A DNA stretch of 64,000 bases, from positions 1-64,000 of the forward strand of contig CALYLX010000006.1 of the NCBI GenBank assembly GCA_944990035.1. Direction: 5' to 3'. The DNA comes from Clitopilus passeckerianus. Lineage: Eukaryota; Basidiomycota; Agaricomycetes; Agaricales; Entolomataceae. The position numbers and the translations under genes were made by a program. Shown here piece after piece: positions 1-11,919 of this stretch (positions are counted from its first letter, which is position 1; every line of letters starts with the position of its first letter). The notes below the pieces were generated by a model. It was given only the letters and a program-made list of their open reading frames with translations, had not been told where the DNA came from and searched no databases.

Positions 1-168
1 AAGAACATCTCAGAGTATCCACTGGATGAGCCATATGTCAGACACGTGAGGAAGAAGACGTTAGCTAAGGAGATGCATACGTGGGGTTATCTTGTGTATT
101 TGCTAGGATGCAAAATACATAAACCGCTGTACCTGGAGGAACTCTTAACGGAGGGGACGTTCTACTGA
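1..168 (+). CDS. 3' end of an unidentified protein-coding gene (partial)
   Basis: The window opens inside an open frame that runs 55 codons from base 1 to a TGA at 166-168. The peptide is mixed charged and hydrophobic, with a basic stretch (VRHVRKKTLAKE) followed by a hydrophobic segment (GYLVYLLGC) and the ending LTEGTFY. I do not recognise the family. The absence of stops, the balanced composition and the position at the edge of a gene-sized space support a terminal exon of a gene that lies mostly outside the window, but 55 codons can occur by chance. Confidence 0.35.
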   Translation, partial: KNISEYPLDEPYVRHVRKKTLAKEMHTWGYLVYLLGCKIHKPLYLEELLTEGTFY

Positions 169-288
169 GTAAAATACGCTCACCATTGAACGAGGTACTG
201 GCGATCCTCAAGCTTTTCCCGTTTTGATCTTCCAGCCTATTCTATATAAACAGTTAGCCAACGAGGCAGATGCGCATCCTGAATGTTT

Positions 289-568
289 TCATACAGATGT
301 CCCATCGTGCCAAGTGCCTGTCAGAGAGAATTGCTCAGACCTACTGCCGATGAAGGTAGAGATAAGACTCACGGTTTAAAGTCTGGCTCACGTCTATATT
401 GGGCGTAGCTGTACATCCTTGACAAGTCGGCCCAAAATACCATCCATCGGCGGGGGAGTAAATTATCTTCGGTGACGCATCGTCGATCGTGACATTGGAT
501 AGTTTGGCAGAAACCCAAGATATTGAAGATATTAAAGATATTAGAAAGCAGATCCAAAGCGAGCGCAT
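289..568 (-). pseudogene. Truncated secreted-protein gene of an agaric family (T-W-H-D-G-T type)
   Basis: An ATG at 568 opens a signal peptide (MRSLWICFLISLISS, cleavage probably after WVSA) followed by a mature start LSNVTIDD and a pair of cysteines in CQGC. A good donor (gtgagt) below 373 and an acceptor (ctgacag) above 317 define a 55-nt intron. Joining them gives the junction L-N-R-T-W-H-D-G-T, a motif I associate with a large family of short secreted or single-pass membrane proteins of mushrooms. Four codons later there is a TGA (289-291), so the product stops near 75 residues, far short of the family's usual several hundred. No continuation is visible beyond it. I read this as a 5' fragment or a gene killed by a stop; a functional short secreted peptide is possible. 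Confidence 0.45.
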
Positions 569-982
569 ATTCCAAAGAGTGGACGACTTGAGTAGTCAAA
601 GACGCAGTGAAGTGACAACACTGGGTCAAATAGGTTTCTAAAGCATAGACTGAGGGAGGCGAATAACCAACGAGTAACACTGGTGAGCGTCGGTGGTAAG
701 AGGAAAACAGGCGGTGCTCCATGTAAAGGCTCTCGTGATGTTTTCCTTGATGTACACAACATTTTCCCAAGACTTTCTCCCTAGAAACCGGCTTGCAAAC
801 GTTCTCGATCTAACAGGAACGGCGAACTACATCAAAGCATCAAGTTCGTGATCGCCAAACGGAGATGGCGGCAATGATTGAGATGATGCTGACATAAGCC
901 AGACAACCTCCTCACCTCGGTCGCGTTCACTGACTAGCTCAGCTCAAAAACTTTGAACAGCCTCGCTGTTCTACTTGCCACG

Positions 983-3900
983 ATGTCTTCAGACGATATT
1001 GCAGAGGAAATAAGAATGTGCCTTCCAGGAGCCGAAGAAATTGTAGTTCAATACCTAGCGGGATACCTGGTAGACGATGCCAGTGAGGATGAAGATGTGC
1101 TTGACATTGCAAAATATATCCTGGCCTCAATTGCCGGAGATCGGGTTGATATCCTGGAGAAGTTAATGTTGCGCCTTGGGAGCCTGTTGGAAGATCAGCT
1201 GAAGGTCCGAACAAAGGCTCGGTCTGCCCCCAAGCTGCAAAAGCTGGATAAGGTTCTGGATATGAGTAAATCCCAGATGTCAAGCACGATTGCTCTTTCG
1301 GAAGGTGTAGACCTAGAGTCCATCAATAAGGGAAAGTGTGTAGTGAAGTTTCCCTTCTTCAATCAATGGCTAATTTTGGTTTGAAGGGCATCCCGGGTCG
1401 ATATGAAGAAACTCGAGAAACAGGAGGCAAAACTCAAGGTCAGGGCTGTCAACCAAACTGAGATAGCGTCGTTATTCTAACTCGTCCCACCCTTGATAGG
1501 CCAAGATTGAGAAACGGGCGCGACGGGACCTCTATGAAGGCTCTAAGCTTCTGGATGCTCACAAGAAACAGGTGATTGGCTGAATGGTTCTGGTTCACTG
1601 CCGGATATTCATACTTCACGTTTATAGCAAACCTATGAAGAGATGTATATGAAGGTAATATCATGTTTTGAGACTATGTCACCAACTTTCAGGCACTGAC
1701 GGCCCTTTTCAATTACTAGATTAACCCTCTCGAAGCAAATGCAACCGCCAAACAGAAGAGCAAGGATATTCATCTGCCATCCATCGACGTTAACTTTGGA
1801 TCAAATCGTATCCTGTGAGCACCTTAAGTTCCATATATATCTATCAATTGGGATCTAAACCTTTCCCGTCAGTTCTGGTGCAAGCCTTACATTGGCATAT
1901 GGTCGACGGTATGGACTTATTGGTCGCAATGGTAACTCCCAACCTATATCGCGGCTAGCGAGAACACCGCCGATGCTAACTTGTTCCAGGTGTCGGGAAA
2001 TCCACCCTTTTACGCCATATTGCGATGCGTGAGGTTCCCATCCCCTCACACATCACCATCCTCTTTGTTGAACAAGAGGTAGGTTTAGAAATCTTTCGTC
2101 GGCCTCTTTGTGTGTCTGATATTGGTCTTAGATTATTGGCGATGATACGACTGCCATTGATTCCGTCCTCAAAGCCGACGTGTGGCGAGACCACCTACTC
2201 AAGGAGGAAGCTAGTTTAAATGCGAAATTGGCAGAGCTCGAGGCTGAAGGAGACGAGAAGCGATTTGAGGATGCTCGAGAAGAGCTCTCATTGCGTCTCA
2301 CGGAGGTACATTCGCGTCTTAGTGATATGGATGCTGCTAGTGGCCCCGCACGTGCAGCTGCGCTTCTGGCAGGTGTGTTTGTCGGGTGTTCTCTCGTTCT
2401 TGTCTTGGCTGAGATGATCTCAAAAAAAGGATTGGGCTTCGATGAGGCCGATCAGCAACGGCCAACAAGAAGCTTCAGTGGTGGTTGGAGGTGAGAACTT
2501 TCTACAGAGAAAATTCGCGATCGGAACTCATGTTCAACGTGCAGGATGCGGTTGGCACTTGCACGCGCGCTGTTTGTCAAAGTAAGTTCGCCACAGAGAA
2601 GTATAACAGCAATCCACGTTCTGAAATTGCATATCAGCCTGCCCTATTGCTGCTTGACGAACCCTCGAATCATAGTATGTCACCTGATTTCAAATCCTCG
2701 ACTATGATTAACTTCATTTGATGATCAGTCGATCTTAATGCGCTTGCTTGGCTTGAAGACTACCTTCAGACCTGGCCGGGTACAATTCTTGTCGTGTAGG
2801 TTGGCTGTTTGACAAGGATTCTAAGTCTACTAATAGGTCTATGAAGATCCCACGACAGAGCCTTCCTGTAAGCCAACTTATTGGCCGGATCGTCATGGAA
2901 GCTAATCATCGCAAACAGAGACGCGGTCGCGACTGATATTGTCCACCAGCACAGCGAGCGTCTAGATTACTACAAAGGGCAAAGTTGCAAACCTTGTTTA
3001 CGAATCGTGCACTGATTGGTTGATTGCAGGAATTTCACACAATTCTATTCGACGAAATCTGAGCGTGACAAAAACATGCGAAAGGAGTACGAGACTCAGA
3101 TGGACTACAGAAAGCATCTCCAGGCATTCATCGACCGATGGAGATACAATGCCAATCGTGGTATGTCAGGGTTTATATACGCCGGCGGCCTTATTTGCTC
3201 AAAAGGATTTATACAGCGGCACAGGCTCAAATGAAGATCAAGATTCTGGAAAAGGTTGCCACAACATCACTCTCCTTCCATATCTGACCTCATATTTCTG
3301 ATACATAGCTACCCGACTTACAACCTCCTGAAGAAGCTGCCACAGAACAGTTCCGGTACGTTGATTGCTTGATTAGGACGAGGTGTCATTCGCTTAGGTT
3401 GTGCCAGATTCCCGGAAACCGAGAAAATATCACCACCTCTTTTGCAAATGTCCGAGATTACATTTGGGTACACGCCCGATAAGATTCTCTTGAAAGGTGT
3501 CAACCTTGATATCGGATTGGACTCTCGAATCGCCATGGTTGGAGCTAACGGTGCGGGAAAGTCTACTGTGTAAGGCCCATCTGTTCCTCATTGATTAGGT
3601 TACTGAGCATCTGACACAGTATTAAACTCTTAACCCAAGAGTTGAAACCGCTGGGTGGCCATGTGGTCCGCAATGGCCGGCTTAGAATGTAAGAAGTGGC
3701 CCTCTTGGAATTTGTTATTGTCGGGCTGACCCTTGTCCTTCCCAGTGGCTACTTCGCCCAGCATCATGTTGACTCACTAGACCCTCTTATGACGCCTGTT
3801 CAATTTCTCGCGTCGAAGTTCCCTGGAAAATCAGAACAAGAGTACAGGAGCCACCTGGGGAACTTCCAGATCAGCGGCATGACAGGGTACATCTATTCTC

Positions 3901-4465
3901 CGCTCTCTTCGCCTCGTTTCTGACCGATGTCCGAAATAGAATACAGTTGATCGGGACACTTTCTGGAGGTCAGAAATCTCGTGTCGCATTTGCTGTCTTG
4001 TCGCTCCAACAGCCTCATGTCTTGTTGCTCGACGAGGTACGCTTGGAGTTTTCTTCATAGAAATGATCGGTGTTCTCACTTCGTCCACAAAGCCCACTAA
4101 CCACCTGGATATCGAGGTAAATTAACAGAAGTATTGCCTTTTTTATACAGATGCTAACCCGGTGGTAGGGCCTGGATGCACTTATGGACGCCTTACAGAA
4201 ATGGAACGGAGGCGTGATTATCATTTCGCACGACGAAAGATTCATTACGACGGTAGCAAATGAGGTCAGCACGATGCAGGCCAAATCACGGAATAGACTT
4301 CTGATCGTATCACAGTTATGGGTCTGCGGTGACGGAACGGTGTCTAAATTCAAGGGCGACGTCGAGGCTTACAAGGCAAGTCTACTCCATCCCAATGGTG
4401 TAATGGCTGTACTCATAACTACGTCACAGAGCCTCATCGTCAAAAACATCAAGATGAAGCCTTGA
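983..4465 (+). CDS. GCN20: ABCF-family ATPase, GCN20/ABCF3 orthologue
   Basis: Soluble twin-ABC ATPase. In yeast Gcn20 works with Gcn1 on ribosomes to activate the eIF2-alpha kinase Gcn2 in amino-acid starvation. The ATG at 983 (MSSDDIAEE) is preferred over the in-frame upstream start at 953 because it gives the usual N-terminus. After a helical N-terminal domain come ABC domain 1, with Walker A GVGKST (from 1990), signature SFSGGW (2471) and Walker B LLLLDEPSNH (2647), then a linker, then domain 2 with Walker A GANGAGKST (3541), signature LSGGQ (3960) and LLLDEPTNHLD (4021). There are no membrane segments, as expected for ABCF. The gene is split by about 20 introns, several only 47-60 nt. 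Domain 1 has Ser in place of the usual Thr of DEPTNH. The last intron (4376-4429) begins with GC, not GT, and has no in-frame stop, so its removal is not certain. Confidence 0.92.
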
Positions 4466-4778
4466 AGCTCGTTTGCTGCAGCATGCTTTTCATGTTCCGC
4501 TCCTCGAGGTCGTATATGTTGCGTTGCAAGTCCCGAAATCCAATGCAATAATACAATATATACAAGTGATAGTCCAACCCATGAGTACACGAATGCCAAC
4601 GTCTACAAAGAAAGCCCAGCGTCCAAAGAAACGGAAGCCTGTAGAAACACAAGTCTTGATCGCCACTCTCCCAAGAGATATTCGGAATCAAAAGTTAGGA
4701 GTGTACCAGAGTTACACCCGCTGCCCTGAGTAATGAAGAAAAATTCAAGATCGCCACGAGATTCACTCTATAAGGAGC

Positions 4779-5197
4779 TTACGGTAGCGAGACATCGTCG
4801 TCCTCCTCGACCTCAGCCTGTATGTCGAGTATCAAAGTTCCCTGGAAAGTGTTTCCATTGAATTGAAATCGAGCATGGTCAAGTCAATGTACCCACATCT
4901 GACATTCGCCACGTCCTGGTTACAGTTCCATAGTGTATCTTGGAGTCTGAAGACCAGTAGAAGACACGATCGCCTTCAACGATCGTGAAATGACGTTGGT
5001 CGTGGGAGTTGACGTTGACTATGAGATCAAGTCAAAATTAGCTCGGGGAGCGACGGAGAGAGGATAACACTAACCGACAGTCATTGAATTGGAATGAGAT
5101 GAAGAGTTAACGAGAGGTGGAGTCCTGGGGCCATATTTAAGAGTTTCGCGGTAGCGACCGCTTCCCACATATCACGGTGAACAGGGTTCTGTGGCAT
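4779..5197 (-). CDS. Small conserved-looking protein of unknown function
   Basis: Reading the minus strand, three exons join cleanly: (5197 or 5084)..5075, 5018..4897 and 4841..4779, with introns of 56 and 55 nt bearing good GT/AG sites. The spliced frame encodes a compact domain (HFTIVEGDRVFYW, KIHYGTVTRTWRM) followed by an acidic tail EVEEDDDVSLP and stop. The hydrophobic pattern suggests a small beta-barrel, but I do not recognise the family. The N-terminus is ambiguous. The ATG at 5084 gives a clean 64-residue protein. The ATG at 5197 opens a good coding frame (MPQNPVHRDMWEAVATAKLL) that would need a -1 shift at about 5139 to join the downstream exons through KYGPRTPP. It lies tail-to-tail with GCN20 and head-to-head with TOP2. 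Confidence 0.5.
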
Positions 5198-5573
5198 TTT
5201 TGAAGTGATTGAGCTGACTAGAAGAGACTGTCCACATGACATGATGCCGAGAATATATCGATTCTAATCTGTACCCTGAAATACCAGTCACTGCTGTAAT
5301 GAAAGGCACATGTTTTGTGCCCAGTTGACAGTTGAAAAGAGCCGACCGATTTACAGATTTCAATGCAGCGAGTGTCGGCGGAGAGGACCCAGTTTCTCGG
5401 CTAGATCAATAACCTTAGATCAAGGGTCGCGGAGATCAAAACGCGTGTACGTAAGTCACGTGCATCGCGTGCCCGTTGACGGCTGTTGAAAGACTCGGGA
5501 GCGCGTTTCGACTGTACAACGAACTCGTAACGACTCATTGCTGGAGCTCGACTCTTGGTGTTCTACAGCCACC

Positions 5574-8500
5574 ATGAGTTCTTCAGAAGGCGAGAACTTT
5601 GACCTGGAGAATGTTTCTGGTTCAGAATCCGACGATTATGCACCTAAGGCGAAGGTATGTGAAAATAATATACCGTATGTTCATGGTGAGACTAACAATG
5701 TTCAGGCCAAAGCTACTTTGAAGGCCAAAGCGCCTGAAAAGCCCAAGGCTGCCCCTAAAGCAAAATCAACCGCGACAAAAGCCACCAAACCAAAGGCTGC
5801 ACCCAAGAAGGTGCTCGCAGACCACGATGACAACGGAGGAATGAATTCAGACGAGGACGAGGATTCGGCAGATGAAGTTGCTGAGCTACCTGCTAAAGAG
5901 AAAGCTAAGTCTACGAAGAAGAAGACGGCCTCTGAAACATACACGAAAGTACGCGTTCTTCGCGTCCCCTAGTGTACCTTCCGCTGACTCTTGCATTTAG
6001 CTGACCCAACTCGAGCACATCCTGAAACGACCAGATTCGTACATTGGCAGCGTTGAAACAATAAGCCAAGCGATGTGGACCTATGACTCGGAATCAAAGC
6101 GCATGGTACATCGCGAAGTCAAATTCGTGCCAGGCTTTTTCAAGATAGTCGATGAAATTCTTGTGAACGCGGCGGACAACAAGGTCAGTTCATTCTCAGC
6201 GCCGCCGGTCCATGGGCTCACAGTGCGGCAGATCAACGATGCTACTATGGACACAATCAAGGTCACCGTAGACACGGAGAACGGCGTCATTTCGGTTTAT
6301 AACAATGGCCGTGGAATTCCTATAGAGATGCATTCAACGGAGAAGATGTACATTCCTGAACTCATCTTCGGACACCTCTTATCGTCGTCCAACTACGACG
6401 ATGACGAGAAGAAGCTCACTGGTGGTCGTAACGGTTATGGTGCCAAGCTCGCAAACATCTACTCTCACGAGTTTACCATCGAGACCGCCGACAAGAACAC
6501 CAGCCACAAGTACAAGCAGACATGGACGAACAACATGAGCACCTGCGGCAAGGCGAAGATTACACAGAACAACAAGGGAGAAGAATGGACTCGCGTTACA
6601 TTCCGTCCTGACCTCAAACGCTTTGGCATGGAGTCGATAGACCCAGACACTGAAGGACTCCTCAAGAAACGTGTATACGATCTTGCTGGAACAGTCAAGG
6701 ATGTCAAGGTTTTCCTCAACGACGAGCGTCTGAAGATCAAGGGTTTCAAGCAATATGTCGACATGTTCCTTCAGTCAGCTCAAGCGGAGGCAGTCGAGCA
6801 ATCTGGAGGTGGCGCTCAGACGAAGCCCACAATGATCTACGAACGGCTGGGCCCTAGATGGGAAATTGCATTCGCAGTTTCGGATGGCACTTTCCAGCAT
6901 GTTTCATTCGCCAATTCGATTTCGACCGTGAAGGGAGGTACCCACGTCACGTACATTGCAGACCAACTTGCCAAAACCTTGATCACGGCTGTCACCAAGA
7001 AGAACAAGGCTGCAACCGTCAAGCCCGCTCAAATCAAGAACCACATGTGGCTTTTCGTCAATGCCCTCATAGAGAACCCGACATTCGACAGTCAAACGAA
7101 AGAAACCATGACGCTCCCGGCTTCGAAATTTGGCACTAAGCCGAACCTGTCAGATGAATTCATGAAGAAAGGTATGCTTCAGGTGCTTTTTGCCCTTCGT
7201 CTATGCTAACTATTATGTTTAGTTCAAAAGACTTCAATCATTGACAACATTCTCAACTGGGCGAAATTCAAAGCTGACCAGCAACTCAAGAAGACCGACG
7301 GGAATAAGCGCAGCCGGTATGTTGCTTATATTCCGTTATTGGTTGGGTTCTCATCCTATACTCTTCTAGGTTAACGGGCTTGACGAAGCTGTCCGACGCT
7401 AACAACGCTGGCACCCGATACGGCAAAGACTGTACCCTGATTCTCACGGAAGGAGACTCCGCCAAAGCGTTGGCTGTCGCTGGCCTGGGTGTCGTTGGCC
7501 GTGACAACTTCGGAGTATTTCCACTTCGCGGCAAGCTTCTCAATGTTCGTGAAGCCAGCTCAGACCAGATTGTCAAGAACGAAGAAATTCAAAACATCAA
7601 GAAGATCATGGGCTTGCAGCATAAGAAGGATTATAGCGATACTACCAGCCTGCGTTATGGAAGGTTGATGATCATGACCGATCAGGACCATGATGGTTCC
7701 CATATCAAAGGCCTTCTCATCAACTTTCTCGACCATTTCTATCCGTCGTTGCTGAAGTTGCCCGAATTCTTGGTGGAGTTCGTAACTCCTATTGTTAGAG
7801 TATGTGCTCCTTTTGTTCCTGGAAGGTCATGTCAATAACGATAGACTAGGTCAAGAAAGGCAACCAACGAAAGGACTTCTTCACCATACCAGAATACGAG
7901 CAATGGCTGCAAGATACTCCTGGCTCAGAGAAATGGGAAGCCAAGTATTTCAAGGTTTGTTGTTCTGGCCCTCTGTGGTTATTTCAAAGACTAAGGGCGT
8001 GTTATAGGGTTTGGGTACTAGCACGGACGCAGACGCTCGAGATTACTTCAGTCGCATGAAGAAGCATATGATACCATTTGCCCCCGTCGAGGATGATGAC
8101 AGGAAGTTGATTGACTTGGCCTTCAGCAAGAAGAAGGCTGATGAACGAAAGGAATGGCTTCGGCAGTTTAAGGTATGCAGTTTGTGAGTTCTTTTGGACG
8201 GCTCTAACATTTGCGTAGCCCGGAACATACCTTGACCACAATTTGGAAGAAATTCCCTTCTCAGAGTTCATTAACAAGGAGCTGATCCTTTTCTCCATGG
8301 CGGACAACATCCGGTCAATCCCTTCAATTGCTGACGGCTTGAAACCTGGTCAGCGTAAGGTCATGTGGGGTTGCTTCAAAAGAAAGATGAAGAAAGAAGT
8401 CAAAGTATGGTGATATGTCTTCTGAATATATGCAAAGGCTTATCTTCTGTTGTCCAGGTTGCACAGCTCGTGGGTTATATCGCTGAACACTCCGCATACC

Positions 8501-11121
8501 ATCACGGTGAAGTCAGTTTGGCTCAAACCATCATCAACTTGGCGCAAAACTTCGTCGGAAGCAACAACTTGTCTCTGCTGCTTCCCAACGGTCAATACGG
8601 TACCCGTGAACAGGGTGGCAAGAACCATGCTTCGCCTCGTTATATTTTTACCCTCCCTTCCCCCATCTCAAGGGTCATCTTCAACGCCGCGGACGATGCC
8701 CTTCTCAACGCTCAGAAGGAAGAAAATTTGTGGATCGAACCCGAGTTCTACGTGCCCATTCTTCCCATGGTCCTCGTGAACGGTGCGGAAGGCATCGGTA
8801 CAGGTTGGAGCACATCCGTTCCTTGCTACAATCCCGTCGATATTGTGAACAACATCCGTCGCCTCATGAACGATGAGGAACAGGTAACCATGACCCCATG
8901 GTGGCGTGGTTTCAAGGGCGAGATTAAACTATCCGGCAAGAACAAGTACGACGTAACTGGTATTGCAAGGAAGGTTGATGATACCACTGTCGAAATCACC
9001 GAGCTGCCGATACATGTCTGGACGGAGAAGTACAAGGCCGACCTAGAGACTATGTTGGGTGGCGGCGAGAAGAATTTACCTGCACTCATCAAGGTCAGTG
9101 CCTTTCGCCGTACAAGGAGTTTCCTCTTTGGCTAACGCGCTGAGTATAGGATTACAAGGAACACCACGATAACATGAACGTGCACTTCATAGTCACCATG
9201 GGTGCCAAAGAGATGGAGAAAGCGGAGGCCCAAGGCCTCTTGGAATACTTCAAGCTGAATGGCAAGCTGAACACTGGCAACATGATTTGCTTCGACTTTG
9301 ACGGGAAGATCCGCAAATATGACTCTGCTGAGGAGATCGTGGAGGCGTTCTACCCTGTCAGGTTGGCGTACTACCAGAAGCGAAAGGTAATAATCACGTT
9401 CACTGCTGTATATGACTTAAGTCTGACTCTGGATTGAAAGGACTTCCTTGCCAACGAGCTGGAGACTGCTCTAGACAAGATCAATAACCAGGCTCGATTC
9501 ATTCAAATGATCGTCGACAAACAACTCGTCGTCTCCAACCGCAAGAAGGCTGACATCGTTGCCGACCTGAGGAAGCATAACTTCCGTCCATTTCCAAAGA
9601 TCGCCGCTGCCAAGAAGGCAGGCGAGACAGCAGATGCCATGGAGGATGAAGATGAAGAGGACGAAGACGAGACCATTGAAGTCGATGAGGACGACCGAAA
9701 GGGCAAAGGTTCAGCAACCAATGCTGCGACTTCCGATTATGACTACCTCATGGGCATGGCTATCTACAGCTTGACCAAGGAGAAGATCGAGAAACTGAAG
9801 GCACAGGCTGAAGACAAGGAGCGAGAGTTGATGGCTCTTCTACAGAAAAGTCCGAAGTCTATGTGGAACGACGATCTTGACCTCTTCCTTCAAGAGTGGA
9901 ACGTATGTCATTCTTTATTATCTCTGAGAGGCTTTCATAACTGACTGAATCTTGAATTGTAGGCTGATTGTCAACGGTTCGAGGAGAGCGCTACAAAGGA
10001 CAGCAAAGGCAAGAAGCCTAAGAAGAAGCAGACCGTCCTTCAGACCAGGAAGTCGATTGGTGGTCGCGGCAAGGGTTCGGACGACGATGACGACTTCAAG
10101 CCCGTCAAGCCGGCTCCTAAGCGCAAGGTGGCTGAAAACGCAGCTCCAAGAAAAGCATCAGGCTCCAAACCCAAGGCGGAGGATAGCGATGTCGAGATGG
10201 CCGATGCAGGGAAATCGCGACCGAAGGCCGCACCTGCCAAGAGAGTGGTATCAGGAGCGAAGAAGAAAGCGCCCATCAAATCGGAGGCCGAGGACAGCGA
10301 CTTCGAAATGGGAGACGTCCAACCCACAGCGAAGAAAGCGTCTAGCAGTAGGAAGCCAGCAGAGTCTTCGGACTTTGAGCAAGACGATGAGGCGCCGCTT
10401 AAGAAGACTGCTCCAGCTAGGAGGAAGGCTGCCACAGCAAAACCAGTGGTGGTTGATTCAGACTCGGACGACGACTTTGATGCCATACCGTCTAAGCCAA
10501 AGCCAAAGGCCCCTGCAAAGAAGGCTGCGTGAGTATATCGGTTGATCTTTCCTTGTGCATTTCTTATGTTTGCCATTAGACCTCCACCTGATGACGCCGA
10601 CTCTGAAAGCGACGATCCCAAGCCGTCGCCCCCATCCCTGAAGGGCAAAGGCAAAGCAGCTCCCAAGCGGAAGAGGTAAGACGACGTCTCTTACATTAGA
10701 GTTCTTGGTGCTTATATCTTCTAGTCTGGACAATGACGATGATTCCGATGAAGACATTTCCATCGTAAAACCTGCAGCCAAGAAGAGTAAAGTCACCGAC
10801 TTCTTTTCCAAGCCAAAGGATGCCCCAGCAGCACCATCGAAACCGTCTACTGCAGCTGCAACCACGACGCAACGGAAAATATCAAAGAGCATGAAACCTG
10901 CATCTCCACCGAAGCCTAAAGCCAAGCCAAAGAAACCTGCCTCCGACGACGAAGATGACGACGATATAATGGATTATAGCTCATTGCGTAAGGTTGTTGC
11001 CGCTGCCACGACAAGCAAGAAGCCACCTGCCAGGACTGCTCGGACCACTGCTGCGCCAAAGAAGTATATTGAAGTTGCTTCTGATGATGATGGCGATGGG
11101 TCGATCTTTGAGGACGACTAG
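5574..11121 (+). CDS. TOP2: DNA topoisomerase II
   Basis: Nuclear type IIA topoisomerase that passes one duplex through another using ATP; needed for chromosome condensation and segregation. The start ATG at 5574 sits in CCACCATGAG. After an acidic/basic Ala-Lys-Pro N-terminal tail come the GHKL ATPase motifs NAADNK (up to 6183), NNGRGIP, and GRNGYGAKL (near 6424), then the TOPRIM domain with EGDSA (7449-7463) and DQDHDG (7680-7697), then the DNA gate with the active-site Tyr in SPRYIFT (codon 8641-8643). From about 9990 the C-terminal domain is a long run of K/A/P-rich and D/E/S-rich blocks, with nuclear-localisation-like clusters such as PKRK and KKSK. About a dozen short introns interrupt it. 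The intron at 6184-6231 is only 48 nt and stop-free, but family alignment (NAADNK followed by MDTIKVTVD) shows that it should be removed. Length and motif order are typical of fungal TOP2. Confidence 0.97.
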
Positions 11122-11919
11122 GAGCCTGTTGGCGCTGATTACTTACTGCACCCCTTACTCACGACATTTAATGACTATGCCTCGGTCTTGCTACGATTAT
11201 TCCCCATGCTCTGTAAACTATTCACCTAAATAACTTAGAAGAAAACGATCCTGTACTTGCATTTTTCTGACAACTACGATGATGATTCTACTAGCGCCGT
11301 TCATTTTATTGACAGCTTGCCACGCGGCTTTGACAGGTCCCTAATGATAGTTATCATCCACTGAGCTCAGCTTCCCATAATGGCGTGTTCTCCCTTACGA
11401 TTCCTTGTTAAATTCCGGCGACGCTTACGCCATCCATGATCGGCGGTGGTCGATTGTGTCCTGCGTCGACCAGCCGGATCTGTGAACGAATCGCAACCCA
11501 GGAATTATCCGAAGCTGGACTTTTGACATGTCACGGTGGTATTTCATATACATACTCGGCTGAAGCTTTGAAAGCAGTCATGTACTCCTCTGTTCGGCTT
11601 TGAAAGCAACGTGGGGGATGTCACGCCTTCTTGCCAGTTAGAGTTAGTTCATTTGCAAGCGATAGGCTTATAAGAGTCGGAAATGCTTGCGACAGGGTGC
11701 TTGCATCCTGCCTGCCCGCGGGTCCCTCTACTCGGACGTGACTTAGTAAGTCTCCTCACCAGAATCGCGCCATCCCGCCCACTTGATATTTACCAGCATC
11801 ATGGCAGCACCCGGACTACCCGAGCCTTCCAATCAGCAACCCCAAATAACATTTTCGGTTAGAAAGCAAGCTCTTTCAGCTTCCAACTCACGACCCGGCT
11901 CTCTTTCCCCCCAACGCCG
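11122..11919 (+). other. Intergenic region between TOP2 and the flavoprotein gene
   Basis: Nearly 800 bases without a convincing gene. The first part is the TOP2 3' flank. A short open frame starting at ATG 11801 ends within 45 codons, in a frame different from that of the gene starting at 11920, and could be an upstream open reading frame in its leader. I see no repeat or RNA gene here. Confidence 0.5.

Noticed and set aside
10040..10666. 208-codon minus-strand frame opposite the TOP2 C-terminus
   Set aside because: Ala/Ser/Gly-rich shadow of the Lys/Ala-rich tail of TOP2; no start context or motif of its own.
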